The notes below the pieces were generated by a model. That model did not search any database. It was not told the DNA's origin and saw only the letters and a program-made list of their open reading frames with translations. Source: Tistrella mobilis KA081020-065 (GTDB lineage: Bacteria > Pseudomonadota > Alphaproteobacteria > Tistrellales > Tistrellaceae). Taken from it: a stretch of 64,000 nucleotides of DNA. Made by a program: the position numbers and the translations under genes. The stretch spans positions 935,001 through 999,000 of the forward strand of contig NC_017958.1 in assembly GCF_000264455.2 (NCBI RefSeq), read 5' to 3'. Below, in pieces: positions 7,773 to 19,183 of this stretch (position 1 is the first letter of the stretch; each line of letters opens with the position of its first letter).

Positions 7773-8429
7773 TCATTCGGTGCCGTTCATGCTCCGGATG
7801 CGCTCCAGATGCGGCTGCACCGCGGCGATGTCGGCCGGATCGGCCTTGCCGGCCTGGTCCATCATCGCCCCGGCATTGCCCAGCATCTGCAGCATCATCT
7901 TCTTCTGCTCGGCGGTCATGTCGGGCGAGTTCATGATCTGGCTGCGCGCCGCCTCCATCTCGGCCCGCTGGCCCTGGACGTCCTCGCCCTGCATCTCGAT
8001 CGCCATATAGGCCTGCATCACGCGGTCGCCGACGGTCGCCCAGTCGTCGAGGCCCGAGAAGCCGTGTTTCGAGACGATGCCCGCCGCCTGCGCCGCCTCG
8101 GGCGCGCCGGCCATGCGCGACACGGCGGCAGAGAGCATGCGTCCGTCGGCCATATCTCCCATCATGGCCGCGGGGTCGCCGGCCCCGTCCAGCGCCTCGC
8201 GACGGTCTTCGGGCAGGGTATCGCTCCAGGCTTCCAGCGCCTGCGAAGCATCGAGCCAGCGGCCAACCGTGCCGCTGTCGAGGCCGGCCGCGCGGGCGGG
8301 GCCGGCAAGGCCCAACGGCAGCGCCACGGTCAGAGCCGCAGGCAGTGCCAGGGGCAACGTCGCGGCCAGGCTGGCCGTGGTGGCGCGGAAGGCGGCCGCG
8401 GCAAGGCGGCGGCGAAGGATCGCGGTCAT
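7773..8429 (-). CDS. exported protein of unknown function, paralogue of the 7043-7675 gene
   Basis: About 218 residues from the ATG at 8429. A signal peptide (ILRRRLAAAAFRATT then a long Ala/Leu stretch ending PARA-AG) precedes a mature domain. That domain shares the order GRWLDASQALEAWSDTLPEDRR, KHGFSGLDDWATVGDRVMQAY, MTAEQKKMMLQ and PHLERIRSM with the downstream gene. The 97-bp spacing and same orientation indicate an old tandem duplication; the two are now well diverged. The mature protein is methionine-rich around residues 150-190 (EQKKMMLQMLGNAGAMM). Function is unknown. Upstream, 8430-8567 separates it from meaB and shows nothing notable. Confidence 0.75.
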   Translation of the reverse strand: MTAILRRRLAAAAFRATTASLAATLPLALPAALTVALPLGLAGPARAAGLDSGTVGRWLDASQALEAWSDTLPEDRREALDGAGDPAAMMGDMADGRMLSAAVSRMAGAPEAAQAAGIVSKHGFSGLDDWATVGDRVMQAYMAIEMQGEDVQGQRAEMEAARSQIMNSPDMTAEQKKMMLQMLGNAGAMMDQAGKADPADIAAVQPHLERIRSMNGTE

Positions 8430-8567
8430 CGTCCAGACGTCTCCCATCCAGGCGGGCCTTCTGCCCGCCGGCACGATCGGACCGGGGCCCCGGGCCGGTG
8501 GATCCGGCCTCTTGCGGTCCTGATGCGATGCATCACCCGACTATACTGCCGGACCGGCACGCCCGCG

Positions 8568-9557
8568 TCAGCGGTCGAGACGCGCGGTCAGCTCTTCCGC
8601 CGCGGCGGCCAGACGCCGGAACGGCCCCTGCCCTGCCGGGGCACCGGCATCCGCGCGGCCCAGGCGGCGCAGACCCTCGGTTCCGAAACGATCCTTGAGC
8701 GACGACGCGATCCAGCCTTCGGCCTGGGCCGCGCGCCGCGGCGCCAGCCGGTCTTCGGCGACCATCCAGTCGTGATGGCGGTCGGCGGCGGCGATCAGAT
8801 CCCCGATCCCCTCGCCCGTCGCCGAGGCAACCTTCAGCACCGGCACCTTCCAGCCGTCAGCCCTGAGGCCCACGGCCTTGAGCGCGGTTGCGACATCGGT
8901 GCGGGCGCGTTCCGCCGCAGGCCCGATATCGGCCTTGGTCACCACCGCCAGATCCGGGATCTCCATGATCCCCGCCTTCATGAACTGCAGGCTGTCTCCC
9001 GAGGCGGGCTGGACGCAGAACAGCACCGTGTCGGCGACCTCTTCCACATCGGTCTCGGACTGGCCGACGCCTACCGTTTCGACCAGCACCACATCGAACA
9101 CCGCGCGCATCAGCACGGTGGCGGCGATGGTCAGATCGGCAAGCCCGCCCAGCCGGTCGCGGGCGGCCATGGAACGGATGAACACGCCCTGGTCTTCAGG
9201 ATCGGTCTGGATGCGGGTCCGGTCGCCAAGCAGCGCGCCCTTGGTACGCTTCGACGACGGGTCGACGGCGATCACGCCCACGCTGCGGCCCTGGTCGCGA
9301 TAGGACCGGATCAGGGCCGAAAGCAGCGAGGATTTGCCGACGCCGGGCGGGCCGGTGATGCCCAGAACCCGGGCGGCCGGCGCCTCGTGCGCGGCATCGA
9401 GCAGGGCCGCGGTCTCGGGCCGCCCGGCCCGGCTTTCCAGCTCGGCGAGCGCACGGGCCAGCGCCGGCTTGCCGCCGCCCCGGATGGCGTCGAGACGGCG
9501 GAGGCCGGCAGCGCTGCTGCCGGCCTCCATCCTGTTCCCGTCGGAACCGCCTGTCAT
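8568..9557 (-). CDS. meaB: methylmalonyl-CoA mutase-associated GTPase MeaB (ArgK/MeaB family)
   Basis: G-protein chaperone that protects and loads the adenosylcobalamin cofactor of methylmalonyl-CoA mutase. The P-loop GPPGVGKS lies near residues 69-76. VDPSSKRTKGALLGDR, FIRSMAARDRLGGL and DVVLVETVGVGQSE are the MeaB switch regions, and VVTKAD supplies the base-specificity NKxD-type motif. It is 329 residues, normal for the family. The start at 9557 lies 16 bp after the ppdK stop. The mutase subunits are at 48015-52113, about 40 kb away in this window, so the chaperone and its client are not in one operon. The downstream dimerisation arm runs to residue 329. Confidence 0.93.
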   Translation of the reverse strand: MTGGSDGNRMEAGSSAAGLRRLDAIRGGGKPALARALAELESRAGRPETAALLDAAHEAPAARVLGITGPPGVGKSSLLSALIRSYRDQGRSVGVIAVDPSSKRTKGALLGDRTRIQTDPEDQGVFIRSMAARDRLGGLADLTIAATVLMRAVFDVVLVETVGVGQSETDVEEVADTVLFCVQPASGDSLQFMKAGIMEIPDLAVVTKADIGPAAERARTDVATALKAVGLRADGWKVPVLKVASATGEGIGDLIAAADRHHDWMVAEDRLAPRRAAQAEGWIASSLKDRFGTEGLRRLGRADAGAPAGQGPFRRLAAAAEELTARLDR

Positions 9558-9573
9558 GCCGCTGTCCCGGCCG

Positions 9574-12240
<2,667 letters not shown>

Positions 12241-12248
12241 CGGTCGAC

Positions 12249-14324
12249 TCACCCTTCGATCTTCGAAAAATCGGCCACGGCTTCCAGCGCCGCCCGGATC
12301 TCGGACAGCAGGTGGAGCCGGTTGCGCCGACGCTCCGGCATATCGCAATTGACCGTCACACGGTCGAAGAACGCGTCGACCGGCACCCGGATCCCCGCCA
12401 GAGCCGTCATCGCCCGCTCGTACTCCTCCCCGGCCAGCGCCGCAGCGATATCCGCCCGCGCCTGCACGAGGGCGCCGTGAAGCGCCACCTCTTCGGGTTC
12501 GACCAGCAGCGCCGCATCGGCGTCGCCACCATAGGTCGTCCCGTCCTTCTTCTCTTCGATACGCACGATGTTGCTCGCCCGCCGGTACGCCGCCAGCAGG
12601 TTCGCCCCATCCTCGCCGTCCAGGAACGACTGCAGGGCCCGCACGCGCGCCAGCAGCCGAACGACATCGTCGTCATCCACACCGGCCAGCGTCGCCGCGA
12701 TCAGATCATGGCGCACGCCGCGGTCGCGCATCAAGACCTTCAGCCGATCGGCGAAAAAGCCCATCAGATCGCCATGCAGGCGGTCGATGTCGATCTCGCC
12801 CAGGATCGGCCGATAGCCTTCGGCCGCCGCCGAAATCGCCGCCTTGAGCGGCAGACGCACGCCGGTCTCGATCAGGATGCGCAGCACGCCGAGCGCCGCG
12901 CGGCGCAGCGCGAACGGATCCTTGGACCCCGTCGGCTTCTCGTCGATCGCGAAAAAGCCGGCCAGGGTGTCGAGCTTGTCGGCCAGCGCCACCGCCACCG
13001 ACAAGGGGGCGGTCGGCACGCCGTCCGACGCACCGGCCGGCGCATAGTGATCACCGATCGCCTGGGCGACCTCGGCGGGCTCGCCGTCATGGGTGGCGTA
13101 GTAGCGCCCCATGATGCCCTGGATCTCGGGGAATTCGCCGACCATGCCGGTGACGAGATCGGCCTTGGCCAGCCGGCCCGCCCGCTCCGCCAGCGCCGGA
13201 TCGGCACCCGGCACATGGGCCGCCAGCTGCCGGGCCAGCGCCGCGATCCGCCCGGCCTTGTCGGCGACGGTGCCGAGCTTCGCCTGGAACAGGATCGCGG
13301 ACAACCGGTCGAGACGCGCATCCAGGCGGGTCTGACGGTCGGTGTCCCAGAAGAACTTGGCGTCGGCGAGGCGCGCGCGCAGCACCCGCTCGTTGCCGTG
13401 CACGATGACCTTCGCGCCCTCGGCGTCGGGGGCGAGATTGCTCACCAGCACGAAGACCGGCGCCAGACGGCCATGGGCGTCCTCGGCGACGAAATAGCGC
13501 TGATGGGTGCGCATGGCCGAGACCAGAACCTCGGACGGCACATCCATGAAGGCATCGTCGATGCGGCCGGCGAGCACGGTCGGCCATTCGACCAGGCCGG
13601 CCACCTCTTCCAGCAGGCCTTCATCGGCGCGCAGCATCAACCCCAGATCCGAGGCGAGTGCCGCGGCGTCCGATGCGATCTTCCGCCGCCGCTCGGCCGC
13701 ATCCAGCACCACATGGGCGCCGGCCAGCGCCGCGCGATAGCCGGCGAAGTCGTGCACCTCGATCGTGGCCGGCGCCAGGAAGCGATGGCCCTGGGTGGTG
13801 TTGCCCGCGGTCAGATGGCCGAAGCGGACCGGCACCACCGCCCCGCCGAACAGGCAGAGGATCGAGCGCAGCGGCCGCACCCAGCGGATCTGATGGGCGC
13901 CCCAGCGCATGGATTTGGGCCAGGGCAGATCGCCAAGTGCGCCCGCGATCAGCTCGGGCAGCACCTCGATGGTCGGGCGGCCCGCCTCGAACACGTCGAG
14001 GAACCAGAAACTGCCCTTGGGCGTCTCACGCTCGATCAGTGACGAGCGATCGGCATTGTTGGCGGCGAGGAACCCCGCCAGCGCCTGTTCGGGCGCACCG
14101 ACCCGCGGACCGCGACGCTCTTCCGCCCGGTCGGGCTGGGCGTCGGCCAGATCGTGGATCACCAGGGTCAGGCGGCGCGGGGTCGAAAAGGCCTCGGCCC
14201 GGCCGAAGGTGATCCGCTGGGCGGTCAGCCGCTCGGTCACCAGGCGCGCCAGATCGTCGGCGGCCCGACCCTGCATGCGGGCGGGGATCTCTTCCGACAG
14301 AAGTTCGAGAAGCAGTTCGGCCAT
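12249..14324 (-). CDS. glyS: glycine--tRNA ligase beta subunit
   Basis: tRNA-binding beta subunit of the tetrameric (alpha2 beta2) bacterial glycyl-tRNA synthetase. It is 691 residues. The start MAELLLELLSEEIPARMQ is characteristic, followed by STPRRLTLVI and FLSMD-type sequences typical of GlyS (WGAHQIRWVRPLRSILCL, GNTTQGHRF). An HD-like central region and the C-terminal anticodon-binding helices come next. The ATG at 14324 lies 4 bp after the glyQ stop, so the two subunits are translationally coupled. The frame is open upstream to 14426 but that overlaps glyQ and is not GlyS-like. Confidence 0.96.
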   Translation of the reverse strand: MAELLLELLSEEIPARMQGRAADDLARLVTERLTAQRITFGRAEAFSTPRRLTLVIHDLADAQPDRAEERRGPRVGAPEQALAGFLAANNADRSSLIERETPKGSFWFLDVFEAGRPTIEVLPELIAGALGDLPWPKSMRWGAHQIRWVRPLRSILCLFGGAVVPVRFGHLTAGNTTQGHRFLAPATIEVHDFAGYRAALAGAHVVLDAAERRRKIASDAAALASDLGLMLRADEGLLEEVAGLVEWPTVLAGRIDDAFMDVPSEVLVSAMRTHQRYFVAEDAHGRLAPVFVLVSNLAPDAEGAKVIVHGNERVLRARLADAKFFWDTDRQTRLDARLDRLSAILFQAKLGTVADKAGRIAALARQLAAHVPGADPALAERAGRLAKADLVTGMVGEFPEIQGIMGRYYATHDGEPAEVAQAIGDHYAPAGASDGVPTAPLSVAVALADKLDTLAGFFAIDEKPTGSKDPFALRRAALGVLRILIETGVRLPLKAAISAAAEGYRPILGEIDIDRLHGDLMGFFADRLKVLMRDRGVRHDLIAATLAGVDDDDVVRLLARVRALQSFLDGEDGANLLAAYRRASNIVRIEEKKDGTTYGGDADAALLVEPEEVALHGALVQARADIAAALAGEEYERAMTALAGIRVPVDAFFDRVTVNCDMPERRRNRLHLLSEIRAALEAVADFSKIEG

Positions 14325-14328
14325 GGGA

Positions 14329-15222
14329 TCAGGCCTTTCCGGCGGCGGAGACGGAGGGGCTGCCCGCAATCCAGGCCTCGCAGCAGCCCTTGGCCAGCGC
14401 CCGCACCCGGCCGATATAGGCCGCACGCTCGGTCACGCTGATCACGCCGCGCGCGTCCAGCAGGTTGAAGAGATGGCTGGCCTTGATGCACTGGTCATAG
14501 GCCGGCTGGGCCAGACGTGCCGCCAGCAGGCGGGCGCATTCGGCCTCGGCGTCGGCGAAGTGCCGGAACAGCATGCCTGTGTCGGCGTGCTCGAAATTGT
14601 GCGCCGAATAGTCGCGCTCCGCCCTGAGGAAGATGTCGCCATAGCGCACGCCGCGGTCGTTATAGGCCAGGTCGTAGATGTTCTCCACGCCCTGAATGAA
14701 CATCGCCAGGCGTTCCAGGCCATAGGTCAGCTCACCCGAGACCGGCTCGCATTCAATGCCGCCGACCTGCTGGAAATAGGTGAACTGCGACACCTCCATG
14801 CCGTCGCACCAGACTTCCCAGCCAAGCCCCCAGGCGCCGAGGGTCGGGCTCTCCCAGTCATCCTCGACGAAGCGGATGTCATGGACCAGCGGGTCGATCC
14901 CCAGAACCGCCAGGCTGCCCAGATACAGCTCCTGCAGGTTCTCGGGCGACGGCTTCATGATCACCTGGAACTGGTAATAATGCTGCAGCCGGTTGGGATT
15001 CTCGCCGTAACGACCGTCGGACGGCCGGCGCGACGGCTGGACATAGGCCGCATTCCAGGCCTCGGGGCCGAGTGCCCTGAGCGTGGTGGCCGGATGGAAA
15101 GTTCCTGCGCCGACTTCCATGTCATAGGGCTGCATGATGACGCAGCCCCGCTCCGACCAATAGTGCTGGAGACGGAGAATGATCTCCTGGAAAGACGGCG
15201 CGCCTTTGCGCTCTGTCGCCAT
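14329..15222 (-). CDS. glyQ: glycine--tRNA ligase alpha subunit
   Basis: Catalytic class II subunit that adenylates glycine and charges tRNA-Gly. It is 297 residues from the ATG at 15222. Diagnostic sequence includes [41 protein letters not shown] (motif 2 region), [12 protein letters not shown] and [22 protein letters not shown]. The C-terminus ends with helices rich in Ala. It is the first gene of the glyQ-glyS-ppdK-meaB run. The upstream 226-bp gap holds hairpins but no recognisable tRNA-sensing leader. Confidence 0.96.
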   Translation of the reverse strand: MATERKGAPSFQEIILRLQHYWSERGCVIMQPYDMEVGAGTFHPATTLRALGPEAWNAAYVQPSRRPSDGRYGENPNRLQHYYQFQVIMKPSPENLQELYLGSLAVLGIDPLVHDIRFVEDDWESPTLGAWGLGWEVWCDGMEVSQFTYFQQVGGIECEPVSGELTYGLERLAMFIQGVENIYDLAYNDRGVRYGDIFLRAERDYSAHNFEHADTGMLFRHFADAEAECARLLAARLAQPAYDQCIKASHLFNLLDARGVISVTERAAYIGRVRALAKGCCEAWIAGSPSVSAAGKA

Positions 15223-15361
15223 GCTCAGCCCGCTGATGCGTGTCGGCAATCCTGCCGCCGACCGGTTCGTTTGGTGCGGCGCGAACATAGCCGCCGGCCG
15301 GTTGAGGGTCAAGGATCGCGCGCTTCGCGCAAGATGCGTGCGCAGCCGGGCCACCCCGCCT

Positions 15362-15398
15362 TCCCCCCGTTTCCGGGGGAGATGCGGCGGCGCATCTA
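15362..15398. other. two adjacent hairpins between glyQ and the small zinc-ribbon gene
   Basis: A C-run/G-run hairpin (TTCCCCCCGTTTCCGGGGGA) is followed immediately by GATGCG-GCGG-CGCATC, a perfect 6-bp stem. It lies in the 226-bp gap 15223-15448. There is no T-run on either strand, so it may be a weak terminator for the minus-strand unit above or simple leader structure. Nothing else was seen in the gap. Confidence 0.35.
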
Positions 15399-15448
15399 TG
15401 ATTAAGGGTTAGTTAACGTCTTCAATGCACGCCACAGATGCATCGGTC

Positions 15449-15700
15449 TCATCCGATCGGACAGTCGGCGCGGCCACAGGGGCCGGCGCCGGGCACTACG
15501 AAGCTGCCGCAGCGGGCGCAGCGGTCGGCATCGGCCACCTCGCGCGCGGCCCGGCGGCGGCGCGGCACATGGCGCGGTTCCCGCCGGTCTTCGCGGCGAA
15601 TCGTCTCGCGCCGCTGGCCGAAAATCCGCGCCAGACGCGCCCCGGTGAACACCGCCAGCACCACCAGCACCAGCAGCAGGATCTTCGACAGGCTGAGCAT
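15449..15700 (-). CDS. small membrane-anchored zinc-ribbon protein
   Basis: An 83-residue protein starting 12 bp after the S49 protease gene and clearly in the same unit. One N-terminal transmembrane helix (ILLLVLVVLAVFTGARL) is followed by a strongly basic linker of Arg-rich sequence (about residues 28-56). A C-terminal metal-binding motif CARCGSFV with a second Cys pair (GPCGRADC) looks like a minimal zinc ribbon. I do not recognise a named function. The tight linkage suggests a partner or regulator of the membrane protease. Confidence rests on spacing, hydrophobicity and the cysteine pattern. Confidence 0.7.
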   Translation of the reverse strand: MLSLSKILLLVLVVLAVFTGARLARIFGQRRETIRREDRREPRHVPRRRRAAREVADADRCARCGSFVVPGAGPCGRADCPIG

Positions 15701-15712
15701 GGCCTCGTGTCC

Positions 15713-16588
15713 TCAGAGTCCGTAGCGCGACCACAGCGCGCGGGATTCGACCTGTTCGACCAGCCCGGCGACGGCGGCCGAACCGGCGCGCTCGGCCTGC
15801 AGCCCCAGCCTGACCCGGCCGAACAGGCCGCTGCGCTCTTCGATCTGCGCGAAGCGGACCTCGTCACCGAAGCGGCTGCGCATCACGCTGCGCAGATCGC
15901 CCAGCCCGTCGGCCAGCCCCAGTTCCACGGCCCGGGCGCCGACCCAGACATCGCCTTCGAACAGCGGCGTGTCGCCGGCTTTCCCGAGCCGTTCCCCCCG
16001 GCGCTCGCGCACCACCTCGATGAAGCGCTGGTGCACCTGCTCCTGGATGCCGCCCAGCCAGGCGATGTCCTCGGGCTTCTCGGGCTGGAACGGATCGAGC
16101 CGCATCTTGGAATTGCCCATGGTATAGACCCGGCGGTCGAGCCCGAGCCGCGCCATGGCCCGGTCGAAGCCGAAGCCGGCCGACACCACGCCGATCGAAC
16201 CGACCATCGAGGTTTCGTCGACGAAGATCTCGTCGCCGGCCATCGCCAGCCAGTAGCCGCCGCTCGCTGCGACATCCTCGACGAAGGCGATCACCGGCAG
16301 CTTCTTTTCGGCGGCCCGCGCCCGGATATGCTTCCAGATCAGCGAGGACTGGGCCGGCGAGCCGCCGGGGGAGTTGATCACCAGCGCCACCGCCTTCGCC
16401 TCGGGCACCTTGAAGGCGCGCTCGATCAGCGGCTTCACGGCCTCGTACGACAGGTTCGCCTGAAAGCTGCGGCCGGACATGATCATGCCCTCGAGCCGCA
16501 GCACGGCCACGACCGGCGGCGGATTGCGGAACCGCTTCACCGGCAGCAGGCGGAGCAGGCGGCGGAAGCGGCTGGGCTTGTCGGTCAA
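15713..16588 (-). CDS. sppA: S49-family signal peptide peptidase (SppA, 36K type)
   Basis: Membrane-associated serine protease that degrades cleaved signal peptides. It is 291 residues, the short SppA form. The Ser/Lys dyad is visible: Ser109 in VAASGGYWLA and Lys161 in MGNSKMRLDP. The oxyanion and substrate strands include INSPGGSPAQ (residues 72-80) and MVGSIGVVSAGF. There is no strong N-terminal helix; the basic start SRFRRLLRLLPVKRFR may bind the membrane surface, and the small TM protein downstream could supply anchoring. It starts about 60 bp after the methyltransferase gene and is co-directional with it. Confidence 0.9.
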   Translation of the reverse strand: MTDKPSRFRRLLRLLPVKRFRNPPPVVAVLRLEGMIMSGRSFQANLSYEAVKPLIERAFKVPEAKAVALVINSPGGSPAQSSLIWKHIRARAAEKKLPVIAFVEDVAASGGYWLAMAGDEIFVDETSMVGSIGVVSAGFGFDRAMARLGLDRRVYTMGNSKMRLDPFQPEKPEDIAWLGGIQEQVHQRFIEVVRERRGERLGKAGDTPLFEGDVWVGARAVELGLADGLGDLRSVMRSRFGDEVRFAQIEERSGLFGRVRLGLQAERAGSAAVAGLVEQVESRALWSRYGL

Positions 16589-16647
16589 GGCGGCATGTCT
16601 CCCGGATAAAGAGGTTGGGGATCATATCGAGTGGCGGGCAGCGGCTG

Positions 16648-17460
16648 TCAACGCCGGGAGGGCGCGGCAAGAGGCAGCGGCGCCGCATCCTCAAGCACGG
16701 CCCCAGCCTGCAGTGTCCAGTCCCGCCCCTCCCCCGCCAGCACCAGCGGCGCCAGCAGGGTGAGCGGCGTCCGCCGGCCCTTGCGGGCCTGAACGATCAC
16801 CCGGCCGGCCGGCCGGCCGTCGTCCACCGTGTGCACCGGCAGAACGCGGATGTCACCGGCGGGCCCGGCCAGCGCGGTCAGGATCTCGGCCAGCCGGTCG
16901 GCGCGCATGACGATGGTGAAGCTGCCGCCGGGCTTCAGCCGCCTGAGCCCGGCCGCGATCCAGGCGCCGAGGCCGGTCCCGCCCTCGACATGGGCGGCAC
17001 GGCGGCCCGGATCCGGCGGCGGATCGGCGCGGACCTCCTCGAGAAACGGCGGGTTGGTCAGAACATGGTCGAAGGGCTCTGTCCGCGGATCGTCCGGCCC
17101 CTGCAGCCGGGCACCGACATCCGTCTCCACCACGGTCAGCGCCGCACCGGCCAGCCCGGCATTCACCCGCGCAAGCGCGGCCGCACCGGCATCGCGTTCC
17201 ACGCCGACCAGTCTGAGCCCGGGCACACGGGCGGCGAGGCAAAGACTTGCCGCCCCGGTGCCGAGGCCCAGATCCAGCACCCGCTGCCCCGGTTCCGCCG
17301 GCACGGCGGCGGCCAGCAGCACCGGGTCGACCGCGGCACGATAGCCGCGGATGAACTGAACGAGTTGCACCCGTCGGCCCAGAAGATGATCCAGGCTGAC
17401 CGCCGACGGATCGATGCCATGACGGGTGAGCCTGTCCTGAAGATCGATCGGCGTCGCCAT
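16648..17460 (-). CDS. SAM-dependent N6-adenine-type methyltransferase (TrmN6-like)
   Basis: Probable tRNA or rRNA adenine-N6 methyltransferase. A SAM-binding loop VLDLGLGTGAASLCLA lies at residues 61-76. The catalytic NPPF motif is at residues 136-139 (HVLTNPPFLEEV), characteristic of the YfiC/TrmN6 group that methylates tRNA1(Val) A37. It is 270 residues, slightly longer than YfiC. The ATG at 17460 sits 2 bp after the stop of the DUF2007-type gene; an in-frame GTG at 17466 would overlap that stop. Substrate assignment is by motif only. Confidence 0.85.
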   Translation of the reverse strand: MATPIDLQDRLTRHGIDPSAVSLDHLLGRRVQLVQFIRGYRAAVDPVLLAAAVPAEPGQRVLDLGLGTGAASLCLAARVPGLRLVGVERDAGAAALARVNAGLAGAALTVVETDVGARLQGPDDPRTEPFDHVLTNPPFLEEVRADPPPDPGRRAAHVEGGTGLGAWIAAGLRRLKPGGSFTIVMRADRLAEILTALAGPAGDIRVLPVHTVDDGRPAGRVIVQARKGRRTPLTLLAPLVLAGEGRDWTLQAGAVLEDAAPLPLAAPSRR

Positions 17461-17462
17461 GT

Positions 17463-17771
17463 TCACCGTCTGGGCCCCAGCATGCGCGCCACCAGCCCGG
17501 CCAGACCGCCCGTGGCCTGCGGTGCCGGCCGGCGCGGCGGGGCCGAGATCGGCGCGGTCTCCCCCAGCCCCTGCGCCGCCTCGTCGAGCAGGCGGCGGGC
17601 GCGCGGCGCCAGGGCGTCATCCACCATCAGCCGGCGCGGAAAGGCACCGATGGAACCTTCGGCCAGGCTCATCTGTTCGTCGAAGACCAGGCTGTCGATG
17701 CCTTCGGCGGCCAGAACCGCGCGTGCCCAGGACAGGCGCACCGGATCGGTGGTCAGCAATACGACATCCAT
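17463..17771 (-). CDS. DUF2007-type putative signal-transducing protein
   Basis: A 102-residue protein. The N-terminal half, VVLLTTDPVRLSWARAVLAAEGI then a short strand and RRLMVDDALAPRARRLLDEA, matches the small DUF2007 fold (PII-like ferredoxin-like domain). The last 35 residues are Pro/Ala/Arg-rich. It is translationally coupled to the methyltransferase: its stop TGA is 2 bp before that gene's ATG. This pairing occurs in other alphaproteobacteria, as far as I recall. The ATG at 17771 is the only start with homology; the open frame above it reads through purine-rich repeats. Confidence 0.8.
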   Translation of the reverse strand: MDVVLLTTDPVRLSWARAVLAAEGIDSLVFDEQMSLAEGSIGAFPRRLMVDDALAPRARRLLDEAAQGLGETAPISAPPRRPAPQATGGLAGLVARMLGPRR

Positions 17772-17817
17772 CAGCGGCGATCCCGGGAAGGTGAGGTCAT
17801 GGCCGCCTCCCGGCCAG

Positions 17818-17881
17818 GCGCTGAACGAAGGGCGCTGAACGGAGGGCGCGGAAGGGAGGGGGCGGAAGGGAGGGGGCGAAG
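17818..17881. repeat. 14-bp-period purine-rich repeat
   Basis: Two near-identical units GCGCTGAACGAAGG and GCGCTGAACGGAGG are followed by two identical units GCGGAAGGGAGGGG and a partial GCGAAG. All have a period of about 14 bp. It lies in the 352-bp gap 17772-18123 between the divergent DUF2007 gene and ispB. Confidence 0.8.
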
Positions 17882-17993
17882 TGAAGAGACGGTGACGGGC
17901 ACCAGACAGACGCGCAGCGGCTTGTGCAACGCACACGAGCGCGGCAGGATGTGCGGCGACACACTATACCCACCCCTCGCGTCGCTGCGCATC

Positions 17994-18023
17994 TTGACCG
18001 CGCCGCGCGCCACTTCATATGCT
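17994..18023 (+). promoter_or_regulatory. candidate sigma-70-type promoter of ispB
   Basis: TTGACC (17994-17999), an 18-bp spacer and TATGCT (18018-18023) lie about 100 bp upstream of the ispB start. The resulting leader of roughly 95 nt contains a duplicated 14-mer. Confidence 0.45.
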
Positions 18024-18064
18024 CCCCAGCGCCGTGCGGAGCGTCAAGCCCTGCCGGCCCCGGG

Positions 18065-18096
18065 TCCAACGTTGCCCTCTTTTCCAACGTTGCCCT
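18065..18096. repeat. 14-bp direct repeat in the ispB leader
   Basis: TCCAACGTTGCCCT occurs exactly at 18065-18078 and again at 18083-18096 (period 18 bp), separated by CTTT. Each unit contains the palindrome AACGTT. It lies between the candidate promoter and the coding region. Confidence 0.8.
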
Positions 18097-18123
18097 GAAA
18101 CAAGACGGATCGGCTGCTCTCTC

Positions 18124-19125
18124 GTGGATGCGCGCGCACATTCCTCGCAAGAGGTCCTCTCGACCCTTCAGGCTCTGGTGGCAGATGACCTGAAGCGTGT
18201 CAATCAGGTCATCATCGACAACATGCAGAGCCAGGTGGGGCTCATCCCCCAACTGGCCGGCCACATCGTCTCGTCCGGCGGCAAGCGGCTCAGGCCCCTT
18301 CTGCTGCTGATGTCGGCCCGGCTCTGCGGCTATGCCGGCGACCGGCATGTTCCCCTCGCAGCCTGTGTGGAGTTCATCCACACCGCAACACTGCTCCACG
18401 ACGACGTCGTGGACGAAAGCGAGCTGCGGCGCGGCAAGGCCACCGCCAATGCGGTCTTCGGCAATAAGGCCAGCGTGCTGGTCGGCGACTTCCTGTTCAG
18501 CCGCGCCTTTCAGCTGATGACCCGCGACGGCTCTCTGGAGGTGCTGCGCATCCTGTCGGATGCCTCGGCGGTGATTGCAGAGGGCGAGGTGATGCAGCTG
18601 CTCACCTCCAACGATCTGGAAACCGACGAAGCGGCCTATCTGCGCGTCATCGAAAGCAAGACCGCCAAGCTGTTCGAGGCCGCCTGCCAGATCGGCCCGG
18701 TGGTCGCCGACCGTCCGGCTGCGGATATCGAAGCGCTGGCGCGCTACGGCATGGCGCTGGGCGTGATCTTCCAGCTGACCGACGACCTGCTGGACTACTC
18801 GGCAGAACAGGCGGCGCTGGGGAAGACCATCGGCGACGATTTCCGCGAGGGCAAGATCACCCTGCCGGTGATCGTGGCCCACGAGCGCGGCACGGCCGAG
18901 GAACGGGCCTTCTGGTCCCGGACCATGGAAGAGCTGGACCAGCGCGAGGGCGATCTGGAACAGGCCATCGAACTGATGCGCCGCCACGACGCTTTCGGCG
19001 AAACCCTGCGCCGCGCCGAGACTTATGGCGAGATCGCCCGCGCCTCGCTGCAGGGCTTCGCAGACGGGATCGAACGCCGCACCCTGGACGAACTGATCTC
19101 GTTCTGCATCGCCCGCGGATTCTGA
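18124..19125 (+). CDS. ispB: polyprenyl (probably octa- or decaprenyl) diphosphate synthase
   Basis: trans-Prenyltransferase that makes the ubiquinone side chain from FPP and IPP. The first aspartate-rich motif DDVVD is at residues 93-97 and the second DDLLD at 220-224. GGKRLRPLLL (52-61) and the Lys/Gln motif before the second DDxxD (VIFQLTDD) are also present. It is 333 residues from the GTG at 18124, close to the family's 320-340. The frame is open to an ATG at 18019, but that stretch spans the repeated leader and the candidate promoter's start region and lacks homology, so the GTG is preferred with moderate certainty. Chain length of the product cannot be read from motifs alone. Confidence 0.9.
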   Translation: MDARAHSSQEVLSTLQALVADDLKRVNQVIIDNMQSQVGLIPQLAGHIVSSGGKRLRPLLLLMSARLCGYAGDRHVPLAACVEFIHTATLLHDDVVDESELRRGKATANAVFGNKASVLVGDFLFSRAFQLMTRDGSLEVLRILSDASAVIAEGEVMQLLTSNDLETDEAAYLRVIESKTAKLFEAACQIGPVVADRPAADIEALARYGMALGVIFQLTDDLLDYSAEQAALGKTIGDDFREGKITLPVIVAHERGTAEERAFWSRTMEELDQREGDLEQAIELMRRHDAFGETLRRAETYGEIARASLQGFADGIERRTLDELISFCIARGF

Positions 19126-19137
19126 TCGAAAACCTGC

Positions 19138-19166
19138 TTGCAGGGGCCGCCGGATCCCGCTATAAG
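19138..19166 (+). promoter_or_regulatory. promoter of tRNA-Pro
   Basis: TTGCAG (19138-19143), exactly 17 bp, then TATAAG (19161-19166). It starts 12 bp after the ispB stop and 18 bp before the tRNA 5' end, so the tRNA can be transcribed independently. Confidence 0.7.
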
Positions 19167-19183
19167 GCGCCCCACGGACGCAC

